A stretch of 16,552 bases of DNA, from the NCBI GenBank assembly GCA_030699515.1, contig JAUYME010000070.1:1-16552 (forward strand). Direction: 5' to 3'. The stretch is from a bacterium. GTDB lineage: Bacteria; Patescibacteriota; Minisyncoccia; UBA6257; 1-14-0-10-44-23. A program made the position numbers and the translations under genes. The notes under the pieces are model-generated. The model searched no databases, was not told where the DNA came from, and was given only the letters and a program-made list of their open reading frames with translations. Shown here in pieces: positions 5,516 through 12,377 of the stretch (position 1 is the stretch's first letter; the number at the start of each line of letters is the position of its first letter).

Positions 5516-8500
5516 TTAAATTTTCCGCACAGAGAGGGTAACTTCAATATCAGCAATTTTGGTATTTTTTACCGCATCGTACTTATCGCTTGTTTTGAAC
5601 TCTATATTTTTTGCATTGACCATTTGCTTTAGTTCTTCTTCCTTCCTTTTCGCAAACTCCAGAACAAAGCCCTCTGCCTTAATGTTGAGCGCAATTTTAT
5701 CACTCATTTTGTAATTTGCGTCTTGGCGCAGGCCCTGAATTGCACGAGCAAGTTCTCTAATTGTCCCCTCTTCTTTGAGAGCTTGGTTTATTTCCGTATC
5801 CAGCTTAATTCCTTTTTCAGAAGTTAACTTTGCATCAAACTTTATTTCTTTAACGTTGATTTCATCTTTTAGGATCTCTAACAATTCGTCTTGGCCGATT
5901 AGGGAATCATCTTTTACTATCAAGCTCTGAAGGGGCTGGCGAACCTTAATTTTGTTTTCCGCGCGTAGAGCAAGAGCTTCGGCCGCCAAAGCGCGAATCT
6001 GCTCCATACTTGCGATTAAAGCACTGTCCTTTAAAGCACTTTCTGCTTTTGGCCAGTTTTCCAGATGCACGCTTTCTTTTTCTGTTTCAAGGCTCTTGTA
6101 GAGACTTTCAGAGAAAAAGGGAGTGAATGGAGCCATGATTTTGCTTAGTTCAAGTAAGCAATGGCGAAGCACCGCAGATGCATTGTCGCGGTCGTTTTCG
6201 TTTTTGTTTTCACTTTTTGCCGCGCTTTGGAAGCGATCTCGGCTTCGCCTAATATACCAACGAGAAAGGCTGTCAATAAACTTTTCTATTTCTCTGCCGG
6301 CATTTTGGATTTGATAGTTATCTAACTTTTCGCTTACCGAAACGAGAAGCTGGTTAAGTTCTGCCAAAATCCACTTATCTAGAACATGGCTGGCTTTGCT
6401 TATGTCTTTATTGTCAGATCCGTAAGTTTCAAGGAAGGAGTATGAGTTATAAATAATTAGCACTATTTTCCTAAGTGTTTTGGCCAAATCGTCTTCATTA
6501 AAGTTTTTGTTTTCGCCAACATCGTTTAGGGTGAAGAAGTACCAGCGCAGGGCATCAACTCCGTATTTTTCAATAATTTCTTCCGGAAGCACAGTGTTAC
6601 CCAGGGATTTGCTCATTTTTTTGCCATGTTTATCGTTGATAAGCCCATGGCAAATTACATTTTTGAAGGCTCTGTCTTTGCCAAGCATAATTGCAATTGC
6701 GTGCAGAGTGTAGAACCAGCCGCGCGTTTGATCTAAGCCTTCGGCAATATAATCTGCAGGGAAAGGAAGATTTCTAAATGTTGTCTTTCCTTGAGCTTGT
6801 CGAAGGGTCTTTCCTTTTTTAAAGGGGAAATGATGGCTGGCGTAAGGCATGGAACCGGCATCAAACCAAACATCGGCAACGTCTTCTACGCGTTTTGCGA
6901 TTTTGCCGCTTTTTGTTTTGAGTTTAATTTCGTCTATATAAGGACGGTGCAGGTCAACAATTCCATCTTCGTTGAAAGGAAGATTGCTAGAGCTAATTTC
7001 ATGCCATTTTTCATGATCCGGATAATACTTCTTTTCTAACAGCTCATCGTCGCTTAAGCCCCGCATCGCACCCTCAAGCATCCAAAGGCAGTCACCGTGA
7101 GAAACGATAAGAATGTTTTTGCCTTGATGCTTTTTATCAATTTCTTTGTAGAAATTGATTAAGCGCCTTCTTAGTTCGTTCCAGTTTTCTCCGCCCTCGG
7201 GGGCTTTGCTAAAACGTTCCTTTCTGCTTTTGAAATAAGCGTGAAACTCTGAAATTGGGCGCCAGCTAAAGACTCCTGTTTTAAGCTCCTCAAGGCGATT
7301 GTCGGTAATAATTTCTATTCCAAGCTCTTTGGCGATGATTTTTGCCGTGTCTTGGGTGCGTTTATATGGCGAAGCAAAAATTAAATCAATTTTTTCCTTT
7401 TTAAGCTTTTTGGCTAGTTTTTCGGCATCTGCTCTTCCCTTTTCTGTGAGTTCTGAAGTTGTTTCCGGGCTAGTTTCGGGTCCGGAAGCAATAACGTTTT
7501 CTACATTTGCCCTTGCTTGCGTATGACGCATTAGGTAGTAGCTGTTTTTTGAAAGTGCATATTTAGCTAAATCTTTTAGTGAGCCGGCAACAATCTTTTC
7601 TTTGCCGTCCTCTGAAACCCAAATTGGCAGCGGAGTTCCCCAATATCGGTTTCGGCTTACGGACCAGTCTTTTATTTCCTCAAGCCAGCTGCCGAATCGC
7701 CCGTCTTTTACGTGATCCGGATACCAATTTATTTTTTGGTTTCCTTTTATTAACTTGTCTTTAAGCTGGCTCATGGTGAAAAACCAGGAAAGTCGCACCA
7801 TATAAATTAAAGGTTTCCTGCAGCGCCAACAGTGAGGATATTCGTGCTTTTCCTTTTTGAAGAGATAAAGATTTCCTTTTGCATCTAAGTCTTTCACTAC
7901 TTCGTTGTCTGCCTCCTTTACATCCAGGCCCTCTCCGGGAAAACCTTTGCCCATTTTGCCGTCATCGGTGATGGTAATTGGCAGGCCTTCGTTTATACCC
8001 ATTAGGCTATAGTCATCTTCTCCAAAAGATGGAGCAATGTGGACCAGGCCGGTTCCATCTTCTGTAGAAACAAAATCACCGTGGCGCACTTTGTACAAAT
8101 CTTGGCCTTTAAGTGCGGCAAGTTGATCTTTAGGAAGCTGAAAGAGGGGCTCGTACTCCAAACCGATTAAATCTCCACCTTTTATACTTTCTAATTTTTC
8201 TATCTTGTACCCTTCTTTTTCCGGAGGCTGGTTGTAACTAATAAGAAGCTCCTCAAGGCCTGTGTCTAGTTTGGTAACTTTAAATTTCTTGTATTCTAGG
8301 TTTTTGTTTATCGCCACCGCCAAATTGCCCGGAAGAGTCCAAGGAGTTGTGGTCCAAATCAAAAGAAATGTGTTAGGCGTAATAAGCGAAGTAGACGAAG
8401 TAGGCGCAAGGCGGAGTTTTACGTAAAGGCTTGGGTCTTTTACATTTTGATAGACGCCGGGCTGGCCAAGCTCGTGAGAGCTAAGCGGAGTTTGGCATCT

Positions 8501-9046
8501 AGGGCACCAAGGAACGGTGCGTTGGAGTTGTTTGAGATATCCCTTTTTATTGGCTCTGGCAAAAATCCACCAAAGGCTTTCCATATAGTCGCTATCGCAG
8601 GTCATATACGGATTTTCTATATCCAGCCAGTAGCCTATTCGCTGAGTAAAGTCATTCCAGTTGTCTTTGTAGCGGAACACCAGTTCTTTTGCCTTGGCAT
8701 TGAACTTGGCAATTCCGTATTCTTCAATTTCGTCTTTGTTTTTTATTCCAAGCTCTTTTTCTACCGCAATCTCTACGGGTAGTCCGTGAGTGTCCCAGCC
8801 GGCTTGGCGGGGAACATTAAAGCCTCGCATGGTTTTGTAACGAGGAATTAGGTCTTTATAAAATCTGGAAAGCATATGGTGCATTCCCGGCATTCCGTTT
8901 GCACCCGGGGGGCCTTCGTAGAAAATAAAGTCTTTGCCCTTATTGTTTTTTTCTAGCGATTTTTTAAAGATGTCCTTGCTTTTCCAGAAGCTAAGGACTT
9001 TCTCCTCTATCTGGGGCAAATTGAATTGTTTTAGATTTTTAAGCAT
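5516..9046 (-). CDS. ileS: Isoleucine--tRNA ligase with an embedded histidine-phosphatase domain
   Basis: IleRS charges tRNA-Ile and edits misactivated valine. At 1176 residues it is longer than the usual 900-1050. The order is: N-terminal Rossmann half with signature G54-M-H-H57 (GXHH, not HXGH); Cys pair 181/184; CP1 editing domain with WTTTPWTLPGN (231-241) and GTGLVHIAPSFGEDD (331-345); second Cys pair 406/409; WSVSRNRYWGTPLPIW (461-476). An inserted histidine-phosphatase domain follows (about 502-695), and then the synthetase resumes at DLHRPYIDEI (698) with DVWFDAGSMPYA and KMSKS (810-814). The C-terminal helical anticodon domain completes it (about 885-1176). The reading frame is continuous, so the fusion is not an assembly of fragments within this window. 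An in-frame repeat-derived peptide (TLRQAQGK, 747-754) and a Thr/Ser-rich insert (214-226) are further oddities. The EEP gene follows 3 nt later. Confidence 0.97.
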   Translation of the reverse strand: MLKNLKQFNLPQIEEKVLSFWKSKDIFKKSLEKNNKGKDFIFYEGPPGANGMPGMHHMLSRFYKDLIPRYKTMRGFNVPRQAGWDTHGLPVEIAVEKELGIKNKDEIEEYGIAKFNAKAKELVFRYKDNWNDFTQRIGYWLDIENPYMTCDSDYMESLWWIFARANKKGYLKQLQRTVPWCPRCQTPLSSHELGQPGVYQNVKDPSLYVKLRLAPTSSTSLITPNTFLLIWTTTPWTLPGNLAVAINKNLEYKKFKVTKLDTGLEELLISYNQPPEKEGYKIEKLESIKGGDLIGLEYEPLFQLPKDQLAALKGQDLYKVRHGDFVSTEDGTGLVHIAPSFGEDDYSLMGINEGLPITITDDGKMGKGFPGEGLDVKEADNEVVKDLDAKGNLYLFKKEKHEYPHCWRCRKPLIYMVRLSWFFTMSQLKDKLIKGNQKINWYPDHVKDGRFGSWLEEIKDWSVSRNRYWGTPLPIWVSEDGKEKIVAGSLKDLAKYALSKNSYYLMRHTQARANVENVIASGPETSPETTSELTEKGRADAEKLAKKLKKEKIDLIFASPYKRTQDTAKIIAKELGIEIITDNRLEELKTGVFSWRPISEFHAYFKSRKERFSKAPEGGENWNELRRRLINFYKEIDKKHQGKNILIVSHGDCLWMLEGAMRGLSDDELLEKKYYPDHEKWHEISSSNLPFNEDGIVDLHRPYIDEIKLKTKSGKIAKRVEDVADVWFDAGSMPYASHHFPFKKGKTLRQAQGKTTFRNLPFPADYIAEGLDQTRGWFYTLHAIAIMLGKDRAFKNVICHGLINDKHGKKMSKSLGNTVLPEEIIEKYGVDALRWYFFTLNDVGENKNFNEDDLAKTLRKIVLIIYNSYSFLETYGSDNKDISKASHVLDKWILAELNQLLVSVSEKLDNYQIQNAGREIEKFIDSLSRWYIRRSRDRFQSAAKSENKNENDRDNASAVLRHCLLELSKIMAPFTPFFSESLYKSLETEKESVHLENWPKAESALKDSALIASMEQIRALAAEALALRAENKIKVRQPLQSLIVKDDSLIGQDELLEILKDEINVKEIKFDAKLTSEKGIKLDTEINQALKEEGTIRELARAIQGLRQDANYKMSDKIALNIKAEGFVLEFAKRKEEELKQMVNAKNIEFKTSDKYDAVKNTKIADIEVTLSVRKI
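6789..6807. repeat. Dispersed repeat fragment inserted in frame in ileS
   Basis: CCTTGAGCTTGTCGAAGGG is the well-known '...CTTCGACAAGCTCAAGG...' type palindromic-repeat arm read in reverse. It encodes LRQAQGK (residues 748-754) in a place where other IleRS proteins have only a short variable loop before the PADYIAEG motif. The frame is kept. Confidence 0.6.
6962..7543 (-). other. Histidine-phosphatase (phosphoglycerate mutase-like) domain inside IleRS
   Basis: Residues about 502-695 of the IleRS carry the branch-1 histidine phosphatase motifs: R507-H508-T (the RHG-type nucleophile motif), SPYKRTQDTA (Arg563), a RLEE segment (Glu586/587), the EGGENWNELRRR helix, and SHGD (His650). The nucleophilic His, both phosphate-binding Arg, the acid and the second His are all present, so an active enzyme is plausible. 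The domain replaces the short linker between the PIPIW-type strand and DLHRP of the normal catalytic domain. The substrate is unknown; nucleotide, tRNA-linked or small-molecule phosphates are possible. Confidence 0.9.
8385..8406. repeat. Short direct repeat CGAAGTAG within ileS
   Basis: CGAAGTAGA and CGAAGTAGG stand head to tail (about 8387-8404). They encode the Thr/Ser-rich run TSSTS in the CP1 region between SLYVKLRL and FLLIWTTTPW, longer than the usual loop. Possibly a second repeat insertion that the protein tolerates. Confidence 0.45.
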
Positions 9047-9275
9047 AGATAATTAGGTTATAGGTTGTAGTTTATAGGTTGTAGAGCCAAGGAATTAAAA
9101 TAGCCGCGAGCAAAGTCGCGGCAATACGTAAATCTTTACCACGACTAGCTATATATCAGATAGCGTCATCGATCTTGGCAACTAATTATATACTTGCCCC
9201 GTGGATGCCAGTGCTTGCCACTGTTGCAGCTTTACGGGGTCAGATAGCGTCGCCAGCTAGATTGCTAATGAGAAC
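9047..9275 (-). ncRNA. Structured RNA region: ileS leader or independent small RNA
   Basis: Transcription from the promoter at 9276-9304 would read a 220-nt region before ileS. It contains a CCCCGT/ACGGGG stem (9197-9202 with 9234-9239) enclosing a CAGTG/CACTG hairpin (9209-9213 with 9219-9223), a GCTAT/ATAGC hairpin, and near its end a GC-rich GCCGCGA/TCGCGGC hairpin (9103-9122) followed on this strand by TATTTTAATT, terminator-like. The 12-nt phrase GACGCTATCTGA occurs twice (9251-9240 and 9167-9156). The repeated copies and an AGCTAG segment could pair in alternative ways. I recognise no Rfam class: no T-box AGGGTGGNACCGCG motif, no tRNA, no SRP RNA core. The last 60 nt are short tandem phrases (TATAGGTTGTAG). 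Confidence 0.5.
9103..9122 (-). terminator. Possible intrinsic terminator/attenuator before ileS
   Basis: A 7-bp GC-rich stem GCCGCGA...TCGCGGC with a 6-nt loop, followed on the minus strand by TATTTTAATT. The U-tract is interrupted, so it is weak or conditional. It would either end a small RNA of about 165 nt or attenuate ileS. Confidence 0.45.
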
Positions 9276-9304
9276 AGTATAGCGGAGAGGGTTACGCTGC
9301 TCAA
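9276..9304 (-). promoter_or_regulatory. Sigma-70-type promoter upstream of the ileS leader
   Basis: On the minus strand TTGAGC (9304-9299), an exact 17-nt spacer, and TATACT (9281-9276). It lies directly behind the argS stop (9308), so ileS does not depend on read-through from argS. Predicted start about 9269. Confidence 0.65.
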
Positions 9305-9307
9305 GCC

Positions 9308-11008
9308 CTAAATGCGCCCTGGGGCCTCTATTCCTAGGATTTCCAGACTGTTTTTGAGTGTAGTTGCTGATATTTTTGCTAGAGCGAGCTTGGCGGCTTT
9401 AATTTCTTTATCTTCTTCTTTAAGGATTGGCACTTCTTCGTAAAAGCGGTTTGTCAGTTTGGCCAGCTGGTAGGCATAGGTGGCAATATGGTTTGTGGCT
9501 AAGGTTTTGGCAGAAAAATCTACAATGTCGGGAAATTGAATTAGTTTTGCGGCCAGATCTTTGGCTTCTTTATTTACCAGAAGCACAAAGTTTGCGCTTT
9601 TTGCAAAAGCCCCTTTCTTTAGCACCTGCGCTAACCGAGCATAAGAATACTGGATGTATGGTCCGGAAGCTCCGGAAAGAGAAATGGAAGACTCTAGGTC
9701 AAAGACAATGTCGTTTTTAGCGGCAGCTCTAAGAATTGAATACTTAACTGCCGATACAGAAACGGCATTACTAATTTCTTTTTTCTCTTCCGGCGGAAAA
9801 TGCGCATCTTGCATCCTCTGTTCTACTGCGCTTTTCACTTCATTAAGCAAAGTTTCTGCTTCAATAACCTCCCCGGTTCGCGACGACATTTTTCCTTCCG
9901 GAAGACGTAGCATACCGTGCGGAAAATGCTCGGTTCTTTCAGCTAATTTTGGAAAGACAAAGCTCATAGCCTTTAAAAGCACTTGGAAATAGGCCTTTAT
10001 TTCATTTCCGGTAATAACTATAGAGCGGGAATATTTGCATTTTTTGTACTTTAGCTTGGCCAACCCCAGCTCTTTAGCTTCGTAGGTAGGCAGGCCCTGC
10101 GAATTGATAAAAACGCGGGTGTGAAGCCCATACTTTTCTCCGTCAAAAACGATAGCGCCATTACTTTCGTTGAAAACATCTTTTTGAAGCCACTCCCTTA
10201 CAAGCTTTTCGCCAAATTTGGCGGTATTGCTTTCAAAAAAGTAGTAATCAAATTTAGTGCCAAGCTTTTTATAAATTTGCTCAAAGTAATCTAAGCTCCA
10301 CTTTCGGCCCAGCTTATAAAGCTTGTTGATTGCTGGGTTTGATTGCTGATAAATTTTTTTGTTTAGCTCTTCTATTTCTTTTTTTGTTTCTTCCAACTCG
10401 TATTCTTTTGCCCCAAGAGCGTAAGCTTTCCCAAGAAAGGCAACTTTTTCTTTAAGGCTGGCATTTTTGTCCGGAGTTTCGTTATTAAGCTGGATCATCC
10501 CGTAAATGCTCTTGGCTACGTGCATGCCAACATCTCCCTGATAGTTGGCGCGCTTCACTTTAGCTCCGGCCCACTCTAAGTTTCTTGCCAGGGCTTCGCC
10601 TATTGCATTGGTCATTAGGTGGCCAATGTGAAAAGCTTTAAAGGGGTTTGGGTCGGTGTATTCAATTATTATTTTCTCTCCTTTTTGACTTTTTGTTTTC
10701 CCAAAAGAATCCCCTGTGCTTAGTGCCTCGCTAAGTTTTTTTGATAAAAAGTCGCTGGCAAGAGTAAAGTTAATAAAGCCAGGGCCGGCGGTTTCTATTT
10801 TTTCAAAAAGCCCATTTTTGTCTGCCTCTTTTAATTGGGCAATTAATTCATGAGCTAACTCAGGAGCAGGGCGAGCCAGCTTTTTAGCTTCAATAATGGC
10901 CAAGTTTGTAGAATAGTGGCCAAAACCTTCTTCTTTCGGTACTTCTACGTTTGGCAGATAATCTAGTTTGAGTGCTTGCTTTATGAATTGGGAGATTTCC
11001 TGAATCAT
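9308..11008 (-). CDS. argS: Arginine--tRNA ligase
   Basis: ArgRS is a cytoplasmic class I synthetase that charges tRNA-Arg and needs the tRNA to activate arginine. At 566 residues the length is normal. The N-terminal Add1-like domain (about 1-105) contains the GFGHYSTNLA segment and ends in AGPGFINF. Then comes the Rossmann fold with YTDPNPFKAFHIGH (HIGH at 127-130), the DVGMHV segment, and EGKMSSRTGEVI (374-377, the KMSKS equivalent as usual in ArgRS). The C-terminal DALR-type helical domain holds SGASGPYIQYSYAR (about 440) and closes with GIEAPGRI, close to the standard GIEAPERM end. The upstream promoter places the RNA start at or near ATG. A separate promoter follows its stop. Confidence 0.97.
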   Translation of the reverse strand: MIQEISQFIKQALKLDYLPNVEVPKEEGFGHYSTNLAIIEAKKLARPAPELAHELIAQLKEADKNGLFEKIETAGPGFINFTLASDFLSKKLSEALSTGDSFGKTKSQKGEKIIIEYTDPNPFKAFHIGHLMTNAIGEALARNLEWAGAKVKRANYQGDVGMHVAKSIYGMIQLNNETPDKNASLKEKVAFLGKAYALGAKEYELEETKKEIEELNKKIYQQSNPAINKLYKLGRKWSLDYFEQIYKKLGTKFDYYFFESNTAKFGEKLVREWLQKDVFNESNGAIVFDGEKYGLHTRVFINSQGLPTYEAKELGLAKLKYKKCKYSRSIVITGNEIKAYFQVLLKAMSFVFPKLAERTEHFPHGMLRLPEGKMSSRTGEVIEAETLLNEVKSAVEQRMQDAHFPPEEKKEISNAVSVSAVKYSILRAAAKNDIVFDLESSISLSGASGPYIQYSYARLAQVLKKGAFAKSANFVLLVNKEAKDLAAKLIQFPDIVDFSAKTLATNHIATYAYQLAKLTNRFYEEVPILKEEDKEIKAAKLALAKISATTLKNSLEILGIEAPGRI

Positions 11009-11016
11009 ACCTAATT

Positions 11017-11045
11017 AGTATCTAGTATCTTGTATCTTGTATCAA
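11017..11045 (-). promoter_or_regulatory. Promoter of argS (leaderless), built from GATAC repeats
   Basis: On the minus strand TTGATA (11045-11040), a 17-nt spacer and GATACT (11022-11017), then 8 nt to ATG 11008. The spacer consists of tandem AAGATAC/TAGATAC phrases, so the promoter and a short tandem repeat occupy the same DNA. Confidence 0.55.
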
Positions 11046-11068
11046 GTAGAAAACTAAAGAGGTGCCGG

Positions 11069-11077
11069 TGCTATACT
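11069..11077 (+). promoter_or_regulatory. Extended -10 element of the transporter gene (leaderless)
   Basis: TGC-TATACT with the hexamer at 11072-11077, ending 7 nt before ATG 11085. No convincing -35 is seen, which fits an extended -10 promoter. Confidence 0.5.
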
Positions 11078-11084
11078 TTATTTT

Positions 11085-11963
11085 ATGGAAACTTGGTTTT
11101 TATTATCTGTAATTTCTTTGTTTTTTGCAGGATTTCATGCATTTCTGCAAAAAGTTGGTGCAGCCAGAGGCTATAATTCGAGTCTTTTGAATGGTTACAG
11201 TGCCGGGATTTCTGCGCTTATCGGATTTACCTTTGCCGGTTTTTACGAAGGCCTTGGCGAATTTTCAGGATTGCTGGTTTTTGTGGCTTTCCTTAGCGGT
11301 TTTGTTTTTATAATCGGAACAAATTTGCGGATGGATTCGTTAAAGAACATAGATACGACCATATTCTTCCCTTTGCATAAATTTATTAGTCCGCTAATTG
11401 CTCTTATAGTTGGTTTGGTTGTTTTTAGGGAAGCCTTAGGTTTTAGTGAATGGGTTGGAGTAATACTTGGAATAGTAGTACCCCTATTCCTCATTCATTC
11501 TTCAGAAAAACAAAGACAGAAAAATTTATCTAAAGGTCTTATTTTGATGGTTGGTAGCGCCGTAATGTCTGCAGTGGCCATATCGATCAATAAAGAGGGT
11601 GCAAATCTTTTTACTTCTATCATTCTGTTTGCTTCTCTTGCAAATGCGTTTACTGCAATTTTGGGGATGCTTTTTTACCGCTTTAGGCGATCGGGGCTCA
11701 AAAATGGTGATGTAGAATTGCACTATTTAGACCCCAAGCTTTTAAGGCTTTCTATTTTAAGCGGCTTTATACAAATTCTTAGCTTTAGTTCTTTAATAAT
11801 GGCATTTAGTTATGGAGGAGCTTTAGTGATTGTGTATACAATAAACTCTTTATATATTTTGGTGCCGATTGTGCTTTCTATAATTCTCTACAAAGAGCAT
11901 TGGAATTTGCGTAAAGCCGCAGCAATCGTAATGTCTATTGCTGCTGTGTTCCTGATGAAATAG
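11085..11963 (+). CDS. EamA/DMT-superfamily transporter-like membrane protein
   Basis: The 292-residue product has about ten hydrophobic segments in two halves, the layout of EamA (DMT) transporters, which move metabolites such as amino acids, nucleotides or sugars across the inner membrane. Each half ends with a family-like segment: a charged helix end followed by a final helix (LVVFREALGFSEWVGVILGIVVPLFL near 105-135 and IILYKEHWNLRKAAAIVMSIAAVFLM near 265-291). A hydrophilic linker (about 137-148, SSEKQRQKNLSK) separates the halves. The FREAL/YKEHW position corresponds to the conserved Glu before the last helix of each repeat. The substrate cannot be inferred. It is divergent from argS. 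Its TAG stop forms the base of the terminator shared with tmRNA. Confidence 0.88.
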   Translation: METWFLLSVISLFFAGFHAFLQKVGAARGYNSSLLNGYSAGISALIGFTFAGFYEGLGEFSGLLVFVAFLSGFVFIIGTNLRMDSLKNIDTTIFFPLHKFISPLIALIVGLVVFREALGFSEWVGVILGIVVPLFLIHSSEKQRQKNLSKGLILMVGSAVMSAVAISINKEGANLFTSIILFASLANAFTAILGMLFYRFRRSGLKNGDVELHYLDPKLLRLSILSGFIQILSFSSLIMAFSYGGALVIVYTINSLYILVPIVLSIILYKEHWNLRKAAAIVMSIAAVFLMK

Positions 11964-11996
11964 AAAAAACCACCGCAAGTGCAGTGGTTTTTTCTA
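11961..11996. terminator. Bidirectional terminator between transporter gene and tmRNA
   Basis: A perfect 13-bp inverted repeat (TAGAAAAAACCAC, 11961-11973, with 11984-11996) has an inner GCA/TGC extension and T-runs on both strands. It includes the transporter stop codon and lies 4 nt past the tmRNA 3' end, so it ends transcription from both sides. Confidence 0.88.
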
Positions 11997-12000
11997 TTTG

Positions 12001-12323
12001 TGGAAGTGGGGGTATTGAAACCCCGTCCAAAGAAGTCTTTAAAAAGAATCTACAAGCTTGTTTTGGTTTAGTGCACCAAACAGCGCTGATCTATTAATTT
12101 TCGTGAATAAAGCGTTAGATCTGCACTCTTTATTCCTTACTCTTCAATATGACACCGCTAATCCAGCTAGAAGAGGTCGCTAGAGCGATGGTCTACGGAT
12201 AAAATTATGCGTAGGCTAGTGCAACATTTCTGTTGGCATTTCAAGTTTGAACCAGTTTAAAAGTTAGTTCAGCTTTGCTTGCATCTTTTCAAGGAGCATT
12301 CAATGTCGAAGCCTGTCACTCCC
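12001..12323 (-). ncRNA. ssrA: Transfer-messenger RNA (tmRNA)
   Basis: tmRNA with SmpB rescues stalled ribosomes and tags the nascent protein for proteolysis. The minus strand gives the 5' sequence GGGAGTGACAGGCTTCGAC, close to the tmRNA consensus. GGGAGTG (12323-12317) pairs with CACTTCC (12008-12002) to form the 7-bp acceptor stem with one G-U pair. The T-arm is GGGGT-TTCAAT-ACCCC (12024-12009), with a six-base rather than seven-base loop. A tag frame at 12237-12205 reads ANRNVALAYA followed by TAA, and the hydrophobic-Ala end is the usual protease signal. The discriminator A is followed by CAA, so the CCA end is not encoded. The 323-nt length and the position behind smpB support the call. 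Confidence 0.92.
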
Positions 12324-12355
12324 AACTTTTGCCCTCCTAGGGCAAAAGTTGGGAG
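12319..12355. repeat. Perfect 17-bp hairpin overlapping the tmRNA 5' end
   Basis: CTCCCAACTTTTGCCCT (12319-12335) and its exact complement (12339-12355) are separated by 3 nt. In the smpB-ssrA transcript this very stable hairpin would include the first five bases of tmRNA (GGGAG), which also form the acceptor stem. No U-run follows on either strand, so it is not a standard terminator. It probably plays a part in 5' processing of the tmRNA precursor or in insulating it from smpB (inference). Confidence 0.85.
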
Positions 12356-12377
12356 CCCAAGTATTTTATGAAACGAA

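Noticed and set aside
6123..8782. Several + strand frames of 61-111 residues opposite ileS
   Set aside because: They are antisense shadows of a clearly coding long gene and have no family resemblance.
9047..9275. T-box riboswitch before ileS
   Set aside because: No AGGGTGGNACCGCG antiterminator motif or specifier-loop layout is visible.
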